Assembly (NCBI GenBank): GCA_031315865.1
Contig: JALDRJ010000002.1
Span: 2,020,001-2,084,000 of the forward strand
Source: Nitrospirales bacterium
GTDB taxonomy: Bacteria > Nitrospirota > Nitrospiria > Nitrospirales > UBA8639
DNA length: 64,000 nt
Direction of reading: 5' to 3'
Shown here: positions 52,368 to 63,267 of the stretch, piece by piece
How positions within the stretch are numbered: position 1 is the stretch's first letter
Layout: each line of letters opens with the position of its first letter
Notes under the pieces: generated by a model
Told to the model about the DNA's origin: nothing
What the model saw: only the letters and a program-made list of their open reading frames with translations
The model's database searches: none
Program-made: the position numbers and the translations under genes

Positions 52368-55300
52368 ATGTTTGGAATGGGCATCTTCCGCAATATACGA
52401 CGGCTGATCCTGGTTCTTGTGTCATTGGTGCTGTTGTACGCTGTCTTGGGATTTGTCGTGATTCCGTGGGTGGCCGAATCCAAGCTCCCTGAACTCCTCT
52501 CCGAGCAGTTGGGCAGAACTGTGTTGGTCGAAGACATTGCCTTTAATCCCTTCACGCTTTCGTTGGATGTTCAAGGATTTGAGGTTCAAGAGTCGGATCA
52601 GAGTCCCTTGTTCGGGTTCCAAAGACTGTTCGTGAATTTCCAGATCTCGTCGCTCTTTCGGCAGGTGTATGCGTTTGAAACCATTCAACTGGTCTTGCCA
52701 TATGGGCTGATCAGGGTGCGGCCCGATGGCACGTTGAATGTCTCAGACCTTGGTCCGAAGACGTCTTCTGACCAGGCCATGCCATCACAGGAAGAAGAAG
52801 CGGAGTCACCATCGAATGGTGAAGATGGAGCGTTACCCGCCGTCGAAATAGACCGTCTGGCGATCGAGCAGGGGATGGTGGAGTTCCATGACGATTCACG
52901 ACAAACACCCTTTTCGGTCGATATCGTTCCTATAGAAATCTCCCTGAATCATTTCACCACGCGAGCCGATTCCGAGAATCCCTATGCCGTCACGGCTGAG
53001 TTTGGAGAGGGTGAGGAGCTGCAGTGGGAAGGAACGCTTGTTTTGGACCCCTTGAGTTCGTCAGGAAAGGTTTCATTAACCGGGCTACAGCTTCAGACTC
53101 CGTGGCAATACCTTCAGGATCAGTTGCGCTTTGAGATTCACGATGGGGTCTTGAACATCAGTACGAAATATGAGGTGACGTCACGAGAAGACATTGTCAA
53201 GACGACGTTGTCGGAAGGCGACATTCATATCGGCAAATTACGAATGGCGGCCAAAGGCAACACGGAGACCGTGCTCGACATCCCTTCATTGGACGTCAAC
53301 GAGGTCATGGTTGATCTGACAGATCAACGTGTGACCATCCCGTTTGTCCGTTCGAAAGATGCCAGGCTGGTGACTTGGCTGAATGATACGGGTCAGGTGA
53401 ATTACCAGGAGCTGTTTTCTCCTATCGATGCGACCGAACGTGATGCTGACTCTGATGTCACCCCGGCGGATTCCGAAGAGCCCAAGAAGAAGTCTTCTGG
53501 ATCTGACCGGCCCTGGGTCGTTGAAGTGAAAGACTTCGCGCTCCAGAATTACACCGTCGGATTCGAGGACCGCACGGTTGAGCCGCCTGTGAAGCTCGAC
53601 CTTGCAGGACTTGACCTGCAAGTGAAAAGGCTCTCCACTACGTTTGATAAGCCATTCGACCTGGCTTTGGTGCTCACCTTGAACGAAACCGGAAGGATTG
53701 AAGCGAACGGTTCGGTAGATGTCGATCCTGTCGCCGTCGATCTCATGTTAAAGCTCTCAGGATTAGCCGTGGCTCCCTTCTATCCCTACTTCTCTCAACA
53801 TGTGCAATTTGAACTGGCCGATGGCGCAGTCGATATCGACGGCAAAATGCAGTACAACAGTGCTCCGGAAAAAACTCCTCTTGTTCACTACGAAGGTGGG
53901 ATTGCGCTGAATGGCCTCATCGCGAAGGATCGTGAGCTCGCAGAAGAGTTTCTCACGCTTCAGTCATTGGCCGTTCATGATCTCAATCTCGATGTCGAGC
54001 CGACAGCGGTGTCGATTGGAGAGATTGAGCTGACACGACCGTTCATCAAAGCGACGATCGGCACGGATGGAACCATGAATCTGTCACGCGTGTTTTCGCC
54101 TCCCGGCAATCACGAATCTCCTGAGGCCTCGCCAACCGATTCGCCAGAGCCCGATGAATCCAAGCCAGCCTCGGATCCGCTCCCCGTCAAGATTGACCGC
54201 GTCCGGCTCGCCAATGCCGAGGCGCAGTTTGCCGATTGGTCGTTGGAGCCGAATGTGCTGACCGGCATTCAAGAATTGGCGGGAACGATTTCTGGACTGT
54301 CTTCGGCACAAGTCGCAAAGGCTGATGTCGATCTCAAGGGCAAAGTGGGCCAGTATGCGCCCTTTGAGGTGAAGGGGAAAATTAATCCCCTCAGTCAAGA
54401 TGCCTACACGGACCTGACCCTCAACTTTCAAAGGGTGGACCTCACGGCGGTGTCTCCTTACGCGGGAAAGTATGCGGGACATCCCATTACGAAAGGCAAG
54501 CTCTCTCTCGACCTCAAGTATAAAATTGCCGAGCATGTGTTGGAGGGGGAAAACAAAATCCTGATTGATCAACTCACGATGGGAGGGAAAACGGGAAGTC
54601 CTGACGCCACATCCCTGCCCGTTCCATTGGCTTTGGCGCTCCTCAAGGACCGTCATGGAAAGATCGATATCGACCTGCCCGTTCGTGGCAATCTGAACGA
54701 CCCTGACTTCAGCTATGGTCGGGTCGTCCTTCAGGCTTTGGTGAACATTCTGACGAAAGCCGCTACCTCGCCGTTTAATTTAATCGGAGGACTCATCATG
54801 GGAGGCGGGGGAGATGATCTTCAGTCTGTGGAGTTTGCCCTGGGTTCTGATCAATTGGAGCAGGGTGAGCAAGACAAGCTGAACTCCTTAGCACAAGCAT
54901 TGGAAGAACGGCCAGCCCTTCGTCTTGAAGTGACGGGCACAGCCGATCAGACTCAGGACCGTCAAGCACTCATTGAATCGAAATTTTCTGAACAGATTCA
55001 GGCATTGAGGGCAAGTGCCCCTTCTTCCTCAGGGGCGCCTGCTACATCAGGCAACGAGGACAAGGCCCGACCTCGTGATGAGCGTCAATTGATTCGTCTG
55101 CTCTTCGTCAAAAAATTCGGAGAAGCGGAAGCCAAAAAATTAGAAGCCCAGCCCGGAGAAGCGATTTCTCCAGGAAGCGACCGTGAGTCGCCCGATCGCG
55201 GAGCGGAAACGCAGTCTGAACCTGTCAAACGCGAACCTTGGGAGGAGATGAAACGTCGACTGTTGGATGCCATCGACATTTCCGAACGTGATATTCGGCT

Positions 55301-55451
55301 GTTGGCCCAACGCCGGGCCCGAATGATTCGTGATCATCTCATTCAGCAAGGGAAAATTCCCGAAGAACGGGTCTTCCTGATCGAAGTCACACTGGATGCC
55401 GAGGCCGAACAGGATCATGTCAAGAGTCACCTTTCCTTAACGGCAGGGTAA
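52368..55451 (+). CDS. Large DUF748 protein (AsmA-like)
   Basis: 1027 residues. An N-terminal membrane helix (LILVLVSLVLLYAVLGFVVIPWV) is followed by a long periplasmic part typical of DUF748: LPELLSEQLGRTVLVEDIAFNPFTLSLDVQGFEVQ at the start, repeated beta segments, acidic low-complexity linkers (about 130-150, 360-385, 580-605) and the typical end PFNLIGGLIMGGGGDDLQSVEFALGSDQL followed by LRLEVTGTADQTQDRQAL. AsmA-like and DUF748 proteins are thought to move phospholipids across the envelope. An extra charged stretch of about 70 residues (GNEDKARPRDERQ...GAETQSEPVKREP) sits near the C-terminus. Confidence 0.85.
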   Translation: MFGMGIFRNIRRLILVLVSLVLLYAVLGFVVIPWVAESKLPELLSEQLGRTVLVEDIAFNPFTLSLDVQGFEVQESDQSPLFGFQRLFVNFQISSLFRQVYAFETIQLVLPYGLIRVRPDGTLNVSDLGPKTSSDQAMPSQEEEAESPSNGEDGALPAVEIDRLAIEQGMVEFHDDSRQTPFSVDIVPIEISLNHFTTRADSENPYAVTAEFGEGEELQWEGTLVLDPLSSSGKVSLTGLQLQTPWQYLQDQLRFEIHDGVLNISTKYEVTSREDIVKTTLSEGDIHIGKLRMAAKGNTETVLDIPSLDVNEVMVDLTDQRVTIPFVRSKDARLVTWLNDTGQVNYQELFSPIDATERDADSDVTPADSEEPKKKSSGSDRPWVVEVKDFALQNYTVGFEDRTVEPPVKLDLAGLDLQVKRLSTTFDKPFDLALVLTLNETGRIEANGSVDVDPVAVDLMLKLSGLAVAPFYPYFSQHVQFELADGAVDIDGKMQYNSAPEKTPLVHYEGGIALNGLIAKDRELAEEFLTLQSLAVHDLNLDVEPTAVSIGEIELTRPFIKATIGTDGTMNLSRVFSPPGNHESPEASPTDSPEPDESKPASDPLPVKIDRVRLANAEAQFADWSLEPNVLTGIQELAGTISGLSSAQVAKADVDLKGKVGQYAPFEVKGKINPLSQDAYTDLTLNFQRVDLTAVSPYAGKYAGHPITKGKLSLDLKYKIAEHVLEGENKILIDQLTMGGKTGSPDATSLPVPLALALLKDRHGKIDIDLPVRGNLNDPDFSYGRVVLQALVNILTKAATSPFNLIGGLIMGGGGDDLQSVEFALGSDQLEQGEQDKLNSLAQALEERPALRLEVTGTADQTQDRQALIESKFSEQIQALRASAPSSSGAPATSGNEDKARPRDERQLIRLLFVKKFGEAEAKKLEAQPGEAISPGSDRESPDRGAETQSEPVKREPWEEMKRRLLDAIDISERDIRLLAQRRARMIRDHLIQQGKIPEERVFLIEVTLDAEAEQDHVKSHLSLTAG

Positions 55452-55529
55452 GCCGTGTGTGGCAATGAAGTGTTCGGGTAGATGCTGTTGCACATTTTCC
55501 GCTAGCACCATCGTCTTTCCCCGCGCCAT

Positions 55530-56327
55530 ATGACTGTCCTATCCTCATTCGTGAATACGCTCGTCCAAGTCTGGCTGTGTGCGGCCTTCTTGATGTTCTG
55601 GCTCTGGATCATCCAGAACTTCTACCGTAATGCCGTGGTGGCGGACATCGGCTTTTGCGTGATGTTTGGCGTGCTGAGTATCGTCTATGCTGTCGGACTT
55701 CCGGGAGATCCCGTCCGAAAGGGACTCTTGGGTATGATGGGGGCCGTGTACGGGTTTCGTTTAGCGTCGCATTTGACCCTGGATCGGTTGTATAAAAAGG
55801 CTGAAGACGCGCGGTATCAAACTCTCAGAGAAGCGATGGGGGCCTGGGCCCAGTCCGGGTTCTTCCTCTATTTTCAAGGGCAGGCTGTTGCGCTTGCGGT
55901 CTTCTCGATCCCGTTGCTGATTCTGATGGTGAACCCCTTTCCGCCGTTCAGTCTGTGGGAAGTTATCGGGATCTTCTGTTGGGTTTTCGCGATTGCGGGA
56001 GAGGCTTCAGCGGATTATCAATTACGAAGGTTCCGGATGAATCCGTCGCACGTCGGAAAAACCTGTCGCGTAGGATGGTGGTATTATTGCCGTCATCCAA
56101 ACTATTTTTTTGAGGGATGCATTTGGAGTTCCTACGTGGTGATGGCGATCGGCATTCCTTGGGGGTGGTTGACCGTGATCGGTCCATTGGGAATGATGAT
56201 CGCGCTTCTTAAAGTTAGTGGCATTCCGTACGCCGAAGCCCGGGCCATCGTGACGCGGGGAGACGATTATCGTGACTATCAACGGACGACGAATGCCTTG
56301 ATTCCCTGGTTTCCCAAATCGTCATGA
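55530..56327 (+). CDS. DUF1295 (steroid 5-alpha-reductase-like) membrane protein
   Basis: 265 residues with six or seven membrane helices. The C-terminal part GKTCRVGWWYYCRHPNYFFEGCIWSSYVVMAIG is the DUF1295 signature, with RHPNY the NADPH-binding motif shared by isoprenylcysteine methyltransferase and steroid reductase relatives. The substrate is unknown, presumably a lipid. Its last six bases overlap the end of the convergent ampG gene. Confidence 0.85.
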   Translation: MTVLSSFVNTLVQVWLCAAFLMFWLWIIQNFYRNAVVADIGFCVMFGVLSIVYAVGLPGDPVRKGLLGMMGAVYGFRLASHLTLDRLYKKAEDARYQTLREAMGAWAQSGFFLYFQGQAVALAVFSIPLLILMVNPFPPFSLWEVIGIFCWVFAIAGEASADYQLRRFRMNPSHVGKTCRVGWWYYCRHPNYFFEGCIWSSYVVMAIGIPWGWLTVIGPLGMMIALLKVSGIPYAEARAIVTRGDDYRDYQRTTNALIPWFPKSS

Positions 56328-57629
56328 AAGAGAAGTCTGACTCGTGGTGGGGGCCTGGTGGTTGACGAGTGGCGCCGAATCGCCGTGCTGGAGGCTAACG
56401 AGGCGTCTAATCAGGAAAAGTCCCGGTAGAGCGATGAGCGTGCAGAATGTATAAAACGCTTCCCACCCGATCCACTCCACCAGAACACCTGTGGTCGATC
56501 CGGCAATGACTCGAGGGATGCCCATCAGGCTGGTGAGCAGGGCATATTGGGTCGCGGTGAACCGTTTGTTGGTGATGCTGGCCATAAACGCCACATAGGC
56601 GGTTTGTCCGAGCCCGCTGGTGATCGTCTCGAAGGCAATGACGGCCGTGAGGACTGTCAGGTGGTTGCCGATGGCCGCCAGTACGATAAACCCGGCAGTC
56701 GACAGCATTTGTAGAAGGCCAAAGATCCACAATGAGCGAACGATGCCGAGCCGGTACACGACTAACCCGCCCAACAACCCTCCTCCGATTAACGCCACCA
56801 TCCCGAAGACCTTCACAACCATGGCGTATTGGGTTTTCGACACGCCCAAGTCAACCATCAAGGGAGAAAGCATTTCAGAGGCCATACTATCTCCCAATTT
56901 ATAGAGCAGGATGAAGAGCAAGATCTGGAGTGCTTGGGGTCGTGAGAAGAATTCCACAAACGGCCCCACGATCGCTTCCTGAAGAGAGGCTGGGGGGGAG
57001 CCGGCATCCGGCTCGTGGGCGAGCCAGGTGGCGAAGAGCCCGACGAGCATCGCGCATCCCATGATCAGGTAGACGTCCTGCCAGGAAAAGAACGTTACGT
57101 CGGCGAGGAACAGGGCTAAGGCGCCGGCAACTAGCATGCCGAGTCGATACCCATAAATGAACACGGACGACCCGATACCGAGCTCTTCATCCCTCAACGC
57201 TTCGCGTCGATAGGCGTCGAGAACGATATCTTGGCTGGCGCTGAAAAACGTGATCAGCGTGCACAGGAGGATGACGCTGGGAAGGTCCGTGTGAGGGTTC
57301 GTGAAGGCGATGGCGCTAATGGCGAGGAGCAGCATGATTTGAGTGATGAGCATCCATCCTCGGCGTCGGCCGAAGGCGAAAGGGATGCAGCGATCCATGA
57401 GAGGAGCCCAGAGAAATTTGAGCGTGTAAGGCAGGCCAACCAGACTGAAAAACCCAATGGTGCTGAGGTCGAGTCCTTCTTCCCGTAACCAAAACTTGAG
57501 GGTCGATCCAGTAAGAAGAAGGGGCAGGCCTGACGAAAATCCAGCCAATAACATGACCAGCATCTTTGCACTCAGCAGCAGCCTGACGAACTCACCAAGC
57601 CAATGATTTGACGGAGTTTTTTCGTTCAT
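56322..57629 (-). CDS. ampG: AmpG-type muropeptide permease (MFS)
   Basis: Imports anhydro-muropeptides released from the cell wall for recycling. 435 residues from the ATG at 57629; the frame is open upstream but shows no support. Twelve hydrophobic segments; AmpG landmarks include FSSGLPLLLTGSTLKFWLREEGLDLSTIGFFSLVGLPYTLKFLWAPLMDR and FFSASQDIVLDAYRREAL, followed by GYRLGMLVAGALALFLAD. The weak ribosome site leaves the exact start open. Confidence 0.88.
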   Translation of the reverse strand: MNEKTPSNHWLGEFVRLLLSAKMLVMLLAGFSSGLPLLLTGSTLKFWLREEGLDLSTIGFFSLVGLPYTLKFLWAPLMDRCIPFAFGRRRGWMLITQIMLLLAISAIAFTNPHTDLPSVILLCTLITFFSASQDIVLDAYRREALRDEELGIGSSVFIYGYRLGMLVAGALALFLADVTFFSWQDVYLIMGCAMLVGLFATWLAHEPDAGSPPASLQEAIVGPFVEFFSRPQALQILLFILLYKLGDSMASEMLSPLMVDLGVSKTQYAMVVKVFGMVALIGGGLLGGLVVYRLGIVRSLWIFGLLQMLSTAGFIVLAAIGNHLTVLTAVIAFETITSGLGQTAYVAFMASITNKRFTATQYALLTSLMGIPRVIAGSTTGVLVEWIGWEAFYTFCTLIALPGLFLIRRLVSLQHGDSAPLVNHQAPTTSQTSLS

Positions 57630-58105
57630 ACTCAAGAGCGTATCATAGGCCGTGGGTAGAGTCTTCTCAGGACGATCGTACGTGAAGAAAAAAGAGCGGA
57701 TGATACAGTGCGTTTGGGAAATAAGGGATGGTTCTTCGCTCTCAAGAAGCGGGAGATCCTTCGTGGGGAAAATTGCTACATTGCTTGACATTCTATTGAA
57801 AAGGTGTCAGCCTAGTTCAACTATGCGTGACGTATGGAACAGATTGATATTCGTCGAGTGTTGAGCCGAAATTGCCCGTTCTGAGGGATAGTGGGTTGTG
57901 GAGGGGCTGCATTTTTCCAATCATTCTTTTTTCATAAATTCCTTCCTCAACCGCTGTATAACGATTTTTCCAAGGAGGTATCTGTTCGCTTCGTTCTTGC
58001 TCCATTCATTGGCTGATTCATTCGCACTTGTAACGTATTTTTTCACGATTGTCTTCCGGTTCTTGGTGTCGGTAGCGTTTCATAAGCCAGTGAAATGGTT
58101 GGTCC
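57630..58105. other. Divergent intergenic region, ampG and hybrid kinase
   Basis: About 475 bases. A perfect AAGGAGGT at 57973-57980 has no usable ATG or GTG behind it. AT-rich stretches near 57910-57970. Nothing else recognised. Confidence 0.35.
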
Positions 58106-61100
58106 ATGAAGAGACAGTCTTCAACCCCATCGCTCACGAGGGCGGAATTACCCGTCCCCACCTTATCTTCTCTCGAGCAACCTCCTGACCTTTCCGCACG
58201 TCGACAGGCATTCCCCTCGATTGCCTCACAAAAAGTCCTCTTGGAACACCTGGCTTCGGCCACATCGCTGTCCCGCGCGTTGACCATTTTTTGCCAGAAG
58301 ATCGAAGAGCAGTTCCCCGAAATGACCGTTTCATTCTTTTTGCAGAAAGGGACCGTTTTGCGTCATGTCGCCGCTTCACGATTGCCTGAACCGTTTCTGC
58401 GTGAGATCGATGGTGCCGTGATCGGTCCGGAGGGCGGGGTATGCGGGGCTTCCGCGTTTGAACGGCGAACGATTCTCGTATCCGATATTGAACACGATGG
58501 GCGTTGGACGCGACACAAAGACCTGGCGTTACGGTTCGGGTTTCGTGCCTGTTGGTCCATTCCTATCTTTTCCAGCAAAGCCGAAGTGTTGGGGACGTTG
58601 ACGATGTATTTCAAAGAGATGAGGACACCGCAAGAAATACCTCATGATCTGATAGAAGTGTACGCCCAGCTGGCTGGCATGAGCATTGAACGTTTTCGTC
58701 TGGAAGAGTCCTTGGCCCACCATCCCCCTCGCTTACAACGACTGGTGGAATCCACCAATGTGATTCCCTGGGAGATTGAGTGCTCGACATGGAGGCTGAC
58801 GTACATTGGCCCGCAGGTTTGGCGCCTTCTCGACCGTCCTGCAAGCTATTGGGAAGAAGATCAGGCATGGGAACGGTGTATTCATCCGGCAGATCGAGAC
58901 AGGGTGATGGCGGAATGTCGAACGGTCATGGAGCAGCGGCGGGAATTCGAACTGGAATATCGCTTGCTGCGGGCTGATGACGCGACGTTCTGGGTCCGTC
59001 ATTTAATCAGCGTGGTGCATGATGAGGATGGCCAGCCACAGTCTCTTCAAGGGTTTTTGCTCGATATCACTCAACAGAAGGAAGCCCAGATCGCCATGCA
59101 GGGCAGTGAAGAACGGTTTCAAGCTATTCTGGACCATTCGCCGGCCTTGGTGTTCGTGAAAGATCCGGATGGACGGTATTTGTTTGTCAACCGGCAATGG
59201 GAAACCCAATTTGCGCTGTCCAGATCTGACGTGCTCGGAAAGACTATGCATGAAGTATTTCCATTCGATACAGCCGATGCTCTTCTCGCGAATGATCGCC
59301 TGGTCTACCAGAAACGAACTCCGGTGGAATTTGAGGAAGAGATACGACTCCAAGATGGAACAGCACATACCTATTTGTCCGTTAAGTTTCCCATTCCGAG
59401 TTTCCATCAACAAACGATGGCGATCTGTGGGATCGCTACGGATATTACCGACCGAAAACGAACGGAACATCTCCTCCAAACTCAGAATACCATCTTGCAG
59501 CTCCTGGCTGGTGGCGAATCGTTGAAGCGTGTTCTTGACGCGCTCTGTCTTCTAATAGAGCAGCAGCGGCCGGGGACCTATTGCACGGTTCTTCTTCTCG
59601 AAGACGATGGTCAGACGTTTCGTTTAGCCGCGGCACCGACTGTGCCTCAAGAATTTGCCCGGGGGCTTGATGGATTAACGGTCGGCGAATTCAACGGATC
59701 CTGCGGGGCTGCGGTGTTTCATGGACAACAGGTCATCGTTTCCGATGTGAGTCAGGACCCACGCTTTGAAAAATTCGGAGATTTTCCCATGAGACATGGG
59801 ATTCGTGCCTGCTGGTCTACGCCATTTTGGGGAAAAGATGAAAAAGTCTTGGGTTCATTCTGTATTTCACACCCTTCTCCGTGCATGCCAACGACATACG
59901 ATCAACAGCTGATGAGCACGGCGGCTCACCTGGCGAGTATAGCCTGTGAACGCCATGCCACGGAGCAGGCGTTAAAACATAGCGAAGCCAAACTGCGTCA
60001 GGCGCAGAAAATGGAAGCCATTGGAACCTTGGCCGGAGGAATCGCGCATGACTTTAATAATATTCTCACGGCCATCCTGGGCTTCAATGAATTATCCCGT
60101 TCGTTTCTTCCAAGCACCAGCCCTGTTCATCGATATCTTGAGGAGGTTCATGAGGCTGGGATTCGGGCTAAAGGCTTAACGAAGCAAATCCTGGCTTTTA
60201 GTCGTCAATCTGATCAAGAGTTGAAGCCGGTACATCTCCCTCAAGTCATTGAAGATGGCGTTCGGTTCTTGCGAGCGACATTACCGACGACGATTGAAAT
60301 CAAGACCACATTGAAACAGACGGTCAACCCGATCATCGCCGACCCCGTTCAAATCCATCAGGTGTTGATGAATCTCTGCACCAACTCCGCGCAGGCGATG
60401 GAGCCAAAAGGAGGTGAGCTTGAGGTCTGTCTCGATCGTTGCGTGTTGACGGAGGAAGAAAGTTGTCATATGAATGATGGCGTAACCTCCCTACGCCGCT
60501 CGTACATCAAATTGACGATTCGGGATACCGGACCAGGCATTGCTCCTGAAATCCTCGACCGGGTCTTTGATCCGTTTTTCACGACCAAAGAGTCTGGTGA
60601 TGGAGTCGGCCTTGGTCTCTCTGTCGTGCACGGGATCGTCTCGAATCACCAGGGAGAAATTAAGGTAGAAAGTACGCCTGGCTGCGGAACGACGTTTACG
60701 ATACTCTTACCTGAATTAGATGTTGCCTCATTTCAGGACCGACACCATGATCGACCGCTTAAGATTGGAACAGGTGAACGTATATTATTCGTGGAAGATG
60801 AGGAAGCGATTGCTCATCTTGGGAAAGAAATACTCAAGCAGCTGGGGTACACGGTGGTCGTAGAAACGCAAAGCGAGAGGGCGCTGGAAGTGTTTCGCGA
60901 GGAGCCGGAGGCATTTGACCTTGTGATTACCGATCAGACGATGCCCAATATGACGGGAGAAGTGTTATCACAAGAATTACTTCGCTTGCGCCCCGACATC
61001 CCGATTATTCTCTGTACAGGCTATAGTCCGGGTATGACTCCAGAAAAGTCTCGAAAATTGGGGATTCGGGCTTTTCTATGGAAACCATTGTTGTTACACG

Positions 61101-61141
61101 ACTTGAGCCATACCATTCATGAGGTACTGTCGTCTCGATAA
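58106..61141 (+). CDS. Hybrid sensor histidine kinase (GAF-PAS-PAS-GAF-HisKA-HATPase-REC)
   Basis: 1011 residues, no membrane helix, so cytoplasmic. In order: GAF (about 45-200), PAS (215-330), PAS (340-455, [32 protein letters not shown]), GAF (470-620), HisKA with the phospho-His in [12 protein letters not shown], HATPase with [15 protein letters not shown] and [12 protein letters not shown], and a receiver with phospho-Asp in [12 protein letters not shown]. The two GAF domains look alike ([10 protein letters not shown] and [10 protein letters not shown]), pointing to an internal duplication. No haem or flavin site can be named. Signals to an unknown regulator. Confidence 0.9.
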   Translation: MKRQSSTPSLTRAELPVPTLSSLEQPPDLSARRQAFPSIASQKVLLEHLASATSLSRALTIFCQKIEEQFPEMTVSFFLQKGTVLRHVAASRLPEPFLREIDGAVIGPEGGVCGASAFERRTILVSDIEHDGRWTRHKDLALRFGFRACWSIPIFSSKAEVLGTLTMYFKEMRTPQEIPHDLIEVYAQLAGMSIERFRLEESLAHHPPRLQRLVESTNVIPWEIECSTWRLTYIGPQVWRLLDRPASYWEEDQAWERCIHPADRDRVMAECRTVMEQRREFELEYRLLRADDATFWVRHLISVVHDEDGQPQSLQGFLLDITQQKEAQIAMQGSEERFQAILDHSPALVFVKDPDGRYLFVNRQWETQFALSRSDVLGKTMHEVFPFDTADALLANDRLVYQKRTPVEFEEEIRLQDGTAHTYLSVKFPIPSFHQQTMAICGIATDITDRKRTEHLLQTQNTILQLLAGGESLKRVLDALCLLIEQQRPGTYCTVLLLEDDGQTFRLAAAPTVPQEFARGLDGLTVGEFNGSCGAAVFHGQQVIVSDVSQDPRFEKFGDFPMRHGIRACWSTPFWGKDEKVLGSFCISHPSPCMPTTYDQQLMSTAAHLASIACERHATEQALKHSEAKLRQAQKMEAIGTLAGGIAHDFNNILTAILGFNELSRSFLPSTSPVHRYLEEVHEAGIRAKGLTKQILAFSRQSDQELKPVHLPQVIEDGVRFLRATLPTTIEIKTTLKQTVNPIIADPVQIHQVLMNLCTNSAQAMEPKGGELEVCLDRCVLTEEESCHMNDGVTSLRRSYIKLTIRDTGPGIAPEILDRVFDPFFTTKESGDGVGLGLSVVHGIVSNHQGEIKVESTPGCGTTFTILLPELDVASFQDRHHDRPLKIGTGERILFVEDEEAIAHLGKEILKQLGYTVVVETQSERALEVFREEPEAFDLVITDQTMPNMTGEVLSQELLRLRPDIPIILCTGYSPGMTPEKSRKLGIRAFLWKPLLLHDLSHTIHEVLSSR

Positions 61142-61431
61142 GTTAGTCTCATGCCGAGAGTAATGGACACAGGGCCTGGCTATAGGTGGCTTAATTTTTG
61201 CTTGTATGACCGTCATACGATAGCGTTCCGGCTTGAAAATGTCTGACTCATGGCTGATAGAGTATATCTTCAGTGAAATGCTCTCTCATTAGTACGCTGA
61301 CCTCAAGGGGGGAGACGTCGTATTGGATCGGATACAGGTTGTATCCTTATAGATAAGCATGATGATGGTGTGTCGGTCAGTCATCTGAGAGTGACTGGAT
61401 GTGATGACTTGAGGAGAATGACAAGAAAAAC
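61142..61431. other. Leader region of the 150-residue gene
   Basis: Contains two small hairpins: ggataca-ggt-tgtatcc (61330-61346) and cagtca-tctgagag-tgactg (61378-61397). A five-codon frame MTRKT (61418-61435) overlaps the next start as ATGA. Confidence 0.45.
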
Positions 61432-61884
61432 ATGACAACATCCATTTTACCAGACTATTTTTTTATCACAGCGATTCCGACTCCAACCTGGGGGCAAGTG
61501 CTGCATCGTTGCCGTTTCTCGAGCTTTCGCGACGAGCAGTTATCTTTGTACCAGTTCGAGGCCAGTACCGGGTTGACCCTTGAAGTCCGGCCATTTTATG
61601 AAGGATGGGATTTTCAGTCCCCGAAGCCGTCCGGTACGTTCTTCTCGGAACGATACCATCAACATACCTTCATGGATATTATTGACGCCGTTCGCGAAGG
61701 GACATTGGATGGCAAGGTGCTGACGTATCCGGAATTATTGTCCGGAGAGGATAGCATGGTCGTGTATTTCTGGCCTGACGAAGCCGCTATCGGGCAGGGT
61801 GAAGGAATCCATGGCGTCCAGTTGCTCCGCAACGCGTTCGATCTGTTCGAAAAGTTGCTGTCGGATTCAGTGGAGAAAAAATAA
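61432..61884 (+). CDS. Conserved protein, function unknown
   Basis: 150 residues, no signal peptide, mixed alpha/beta (DYFFITAIPTPTWGQVLHRCRFSSF, then LTLEVRPFYEGWDFQSP, FMDIIDAVREGTLDGKVLTYPELL, MVVYFWPDEAAIGQGEGIHGVQLLRNAFDLFEKLL). I recognise no domain. The ATG at 61432 has its only purine-rich site 15 bases away; it overlaps the stop of a five-codon leader frame. Confidence 0.55.
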   Translation: MTTSILPDYFFITAIPTPTWGQVLHRCRFSSFRDEQLSLYQFEASTGLTLEVRPFYEGWDFQSPKPSGTFFSERYHQHTFMDIIDAVREGTLDGKVLTYPELLSGEDSMVVYFWPDEAAIGQGEGIHGVQLLRNAFDLFEKLLSDSVEKK

Positions 61885-62080
61885 CGCATCGATGAACATG
61901 ATAAAAGGGACGTTCTATTTGTATGATCGTCAAGCATGAAATCGTTCAAAGAATTGAGACCCTCGAACATTCATATCTGACCTACGATCCACTATCCGGT
62001 TTTTCCCGCAGCAGTTGATCTGAGTAAATCTCCAGAAACTTCTTCCGAACAGACAACCTCGCAGGCTTGTTTCCCCAGGA

Positions 62081-62641
62081 TTAGTTCAATGATGGGTCGA
62101 CGGGCATGTCCATGTAGATTTTATAACTTTCGTCTAACGATTGAATGATTTCACCCCAGAGCACGGTGGGATCTTTCTCGAATACCCATGAGGGATCGGC
62201 GGGCAGTGTAAGCCATGATCCAGTTTGCATCTCATTTTCCAGTTGACCAGGAGCCCAACCGGAATACCCCATGAATGCTCGGAAGGCTTCATCCTGGGAA
62301 GGCTGTTCTAAAATTCGCTCGAGTGTCTGAATATTCCCTCCAAGATACACGCCATCGACCACATGGTGAGTGTCCGAAGGTTCATTGGGAACCCGGTAGA
62401 GGATCAATAGACTGTTCTTTTGAACGGGGCCACCGGTAAAAACGCGATGCCGCTGGCCCTCAATGATTGGAATTTGGGGTAAGACCTCGGTGATGTTGAT
62501 TTCGGTGGGACGGTTAATGACGACACCCAATGCCCCTTCTTGGCCGTGCTCGCACAACAAGATAACGGTTTGCCGAAAGTTCGGGTCACGTAAAGACGGT
62601 GTGGCGATCAGAAAAATCCCTTTGCCTAGTCGCGTGTTCAT
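62081..62641 (-). CDS. algH: YqgE/AlgH family protein (UPF0301)
   Basis: 186 residues of a widespread family with a mixed beta barrel, named from an alginate regulator; its action is not settled. Motifs: GIFLIATPSLRDPNFRQTVILLCEHGQEGALGVVINRP, FTGGPVQKNSLLILY, VYLGGN and FMGYSGWAPGQLENEMQTGSWL. It stands alone, 215 bases from the next gene. Confidence 0.92.
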   Translation of the reverse strand: MNTRLGKGIFLIATPSLRDPNFRQTVILLCEHGQEGALGVVINRPTEINITEVLPQIPIIEGQRHRVFTGGPVQKNSLLILYRVPNEPSDTHHVVDGVYLGGNIQTLERILEQPSQDEAFRAFMGYSGWAPGQLENEMQTGSWLTLPADPSWVFEKDPTVLWGEIIQSLDESYKIYMDMPVDPSLN

Positions 62642-62856
62642 GCATTCATCCTAACCTGCCTGATTTACATGTTCAAGTATCAGATAATCGAGCGGGGCTT
62701 ATTGGATTGTTTGTCTGAGTAGAATCAAGCGGATCGGGCTTGGAGTGTAACGGAGAGAAACACCGCATGGTGTATGAGCCGTGCTGATCCTTGATGCCGT
62801 CGAAAACTTTCCTGGTAAGTCACGAGGTCGCCACAAGAGTGGAAGCGGGTTTGCGG

Positions 62857-63129
62857 TTAGGTGCGGTAGTCTTTAAACTCTGCATTCGCGTCCGGTAGTT
62901 TAAAAAAGGCGCGCATTTGATTTTTGAGTGTTGCGCGCGCATTTTCGTCTCCGAGGTTGAGGCGATATTCATTGATCACCATGGTTTTGACCCCGCCTGG
63001 GCGGTTCCACTCGTCCCAGCACTCTTGGCACACGTTGTTCTTGATCTCGTCTTCCAACTTGCCCAAGAACAGATTATCGGTGATCATTTCCGCGGACTTT
63101 TCGCATTTTAAGCAGGAAATTTCAGACAT
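62857..63129 (-). CDS. YggX-like iron/oxidative-damage protein with two CxxC pairs
   Basis: 90 residues. The central part WDEWNRPGGVKTMVINEYRLNLGDENARATLKNQMRAFF matches the YggX Fe(II)-trafficking family (enterobacterial proteins have WQxKQTMLINEKKLNM). Unlike that family's single cysteine, this protein has CLKC (residues 6-9) and CQEC (34-37), which could make a zinc or iron ribbon. It protects iron-sulphur proteins from oxidation in the family; the added metal site suggests a variant. No operon partner. Confidence 0.75.
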   Translation of the reverse strand: MSEISCLKCEKSAEMITDNLFLGKLEDEIKNNVCQECWDEWNRPGGVKTMVINEYRLNLGDENARATLKNQMRAFFKLPDANAEFKDYRT

Positions 63130-63267
63130 ATGACCTTACGCTCCTTTGCCGAAGTAAAAAATGATAGAAACGAGATTCCCGTAGTGGACATGCAATCCTA
63201 TCACACCTTTTTGTCTCAGGAAAAGTAAGAGGTTGCAGTGAATTATAAACTGGAAGGAACGATAAAC

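Noticed and set aside
57898-58188. 96-codon plus-strand frame with hydrophobic stretches
   Set aside because: Overlaps the start of the histidine kinase in another frame and has no ribosome site at its start codon.
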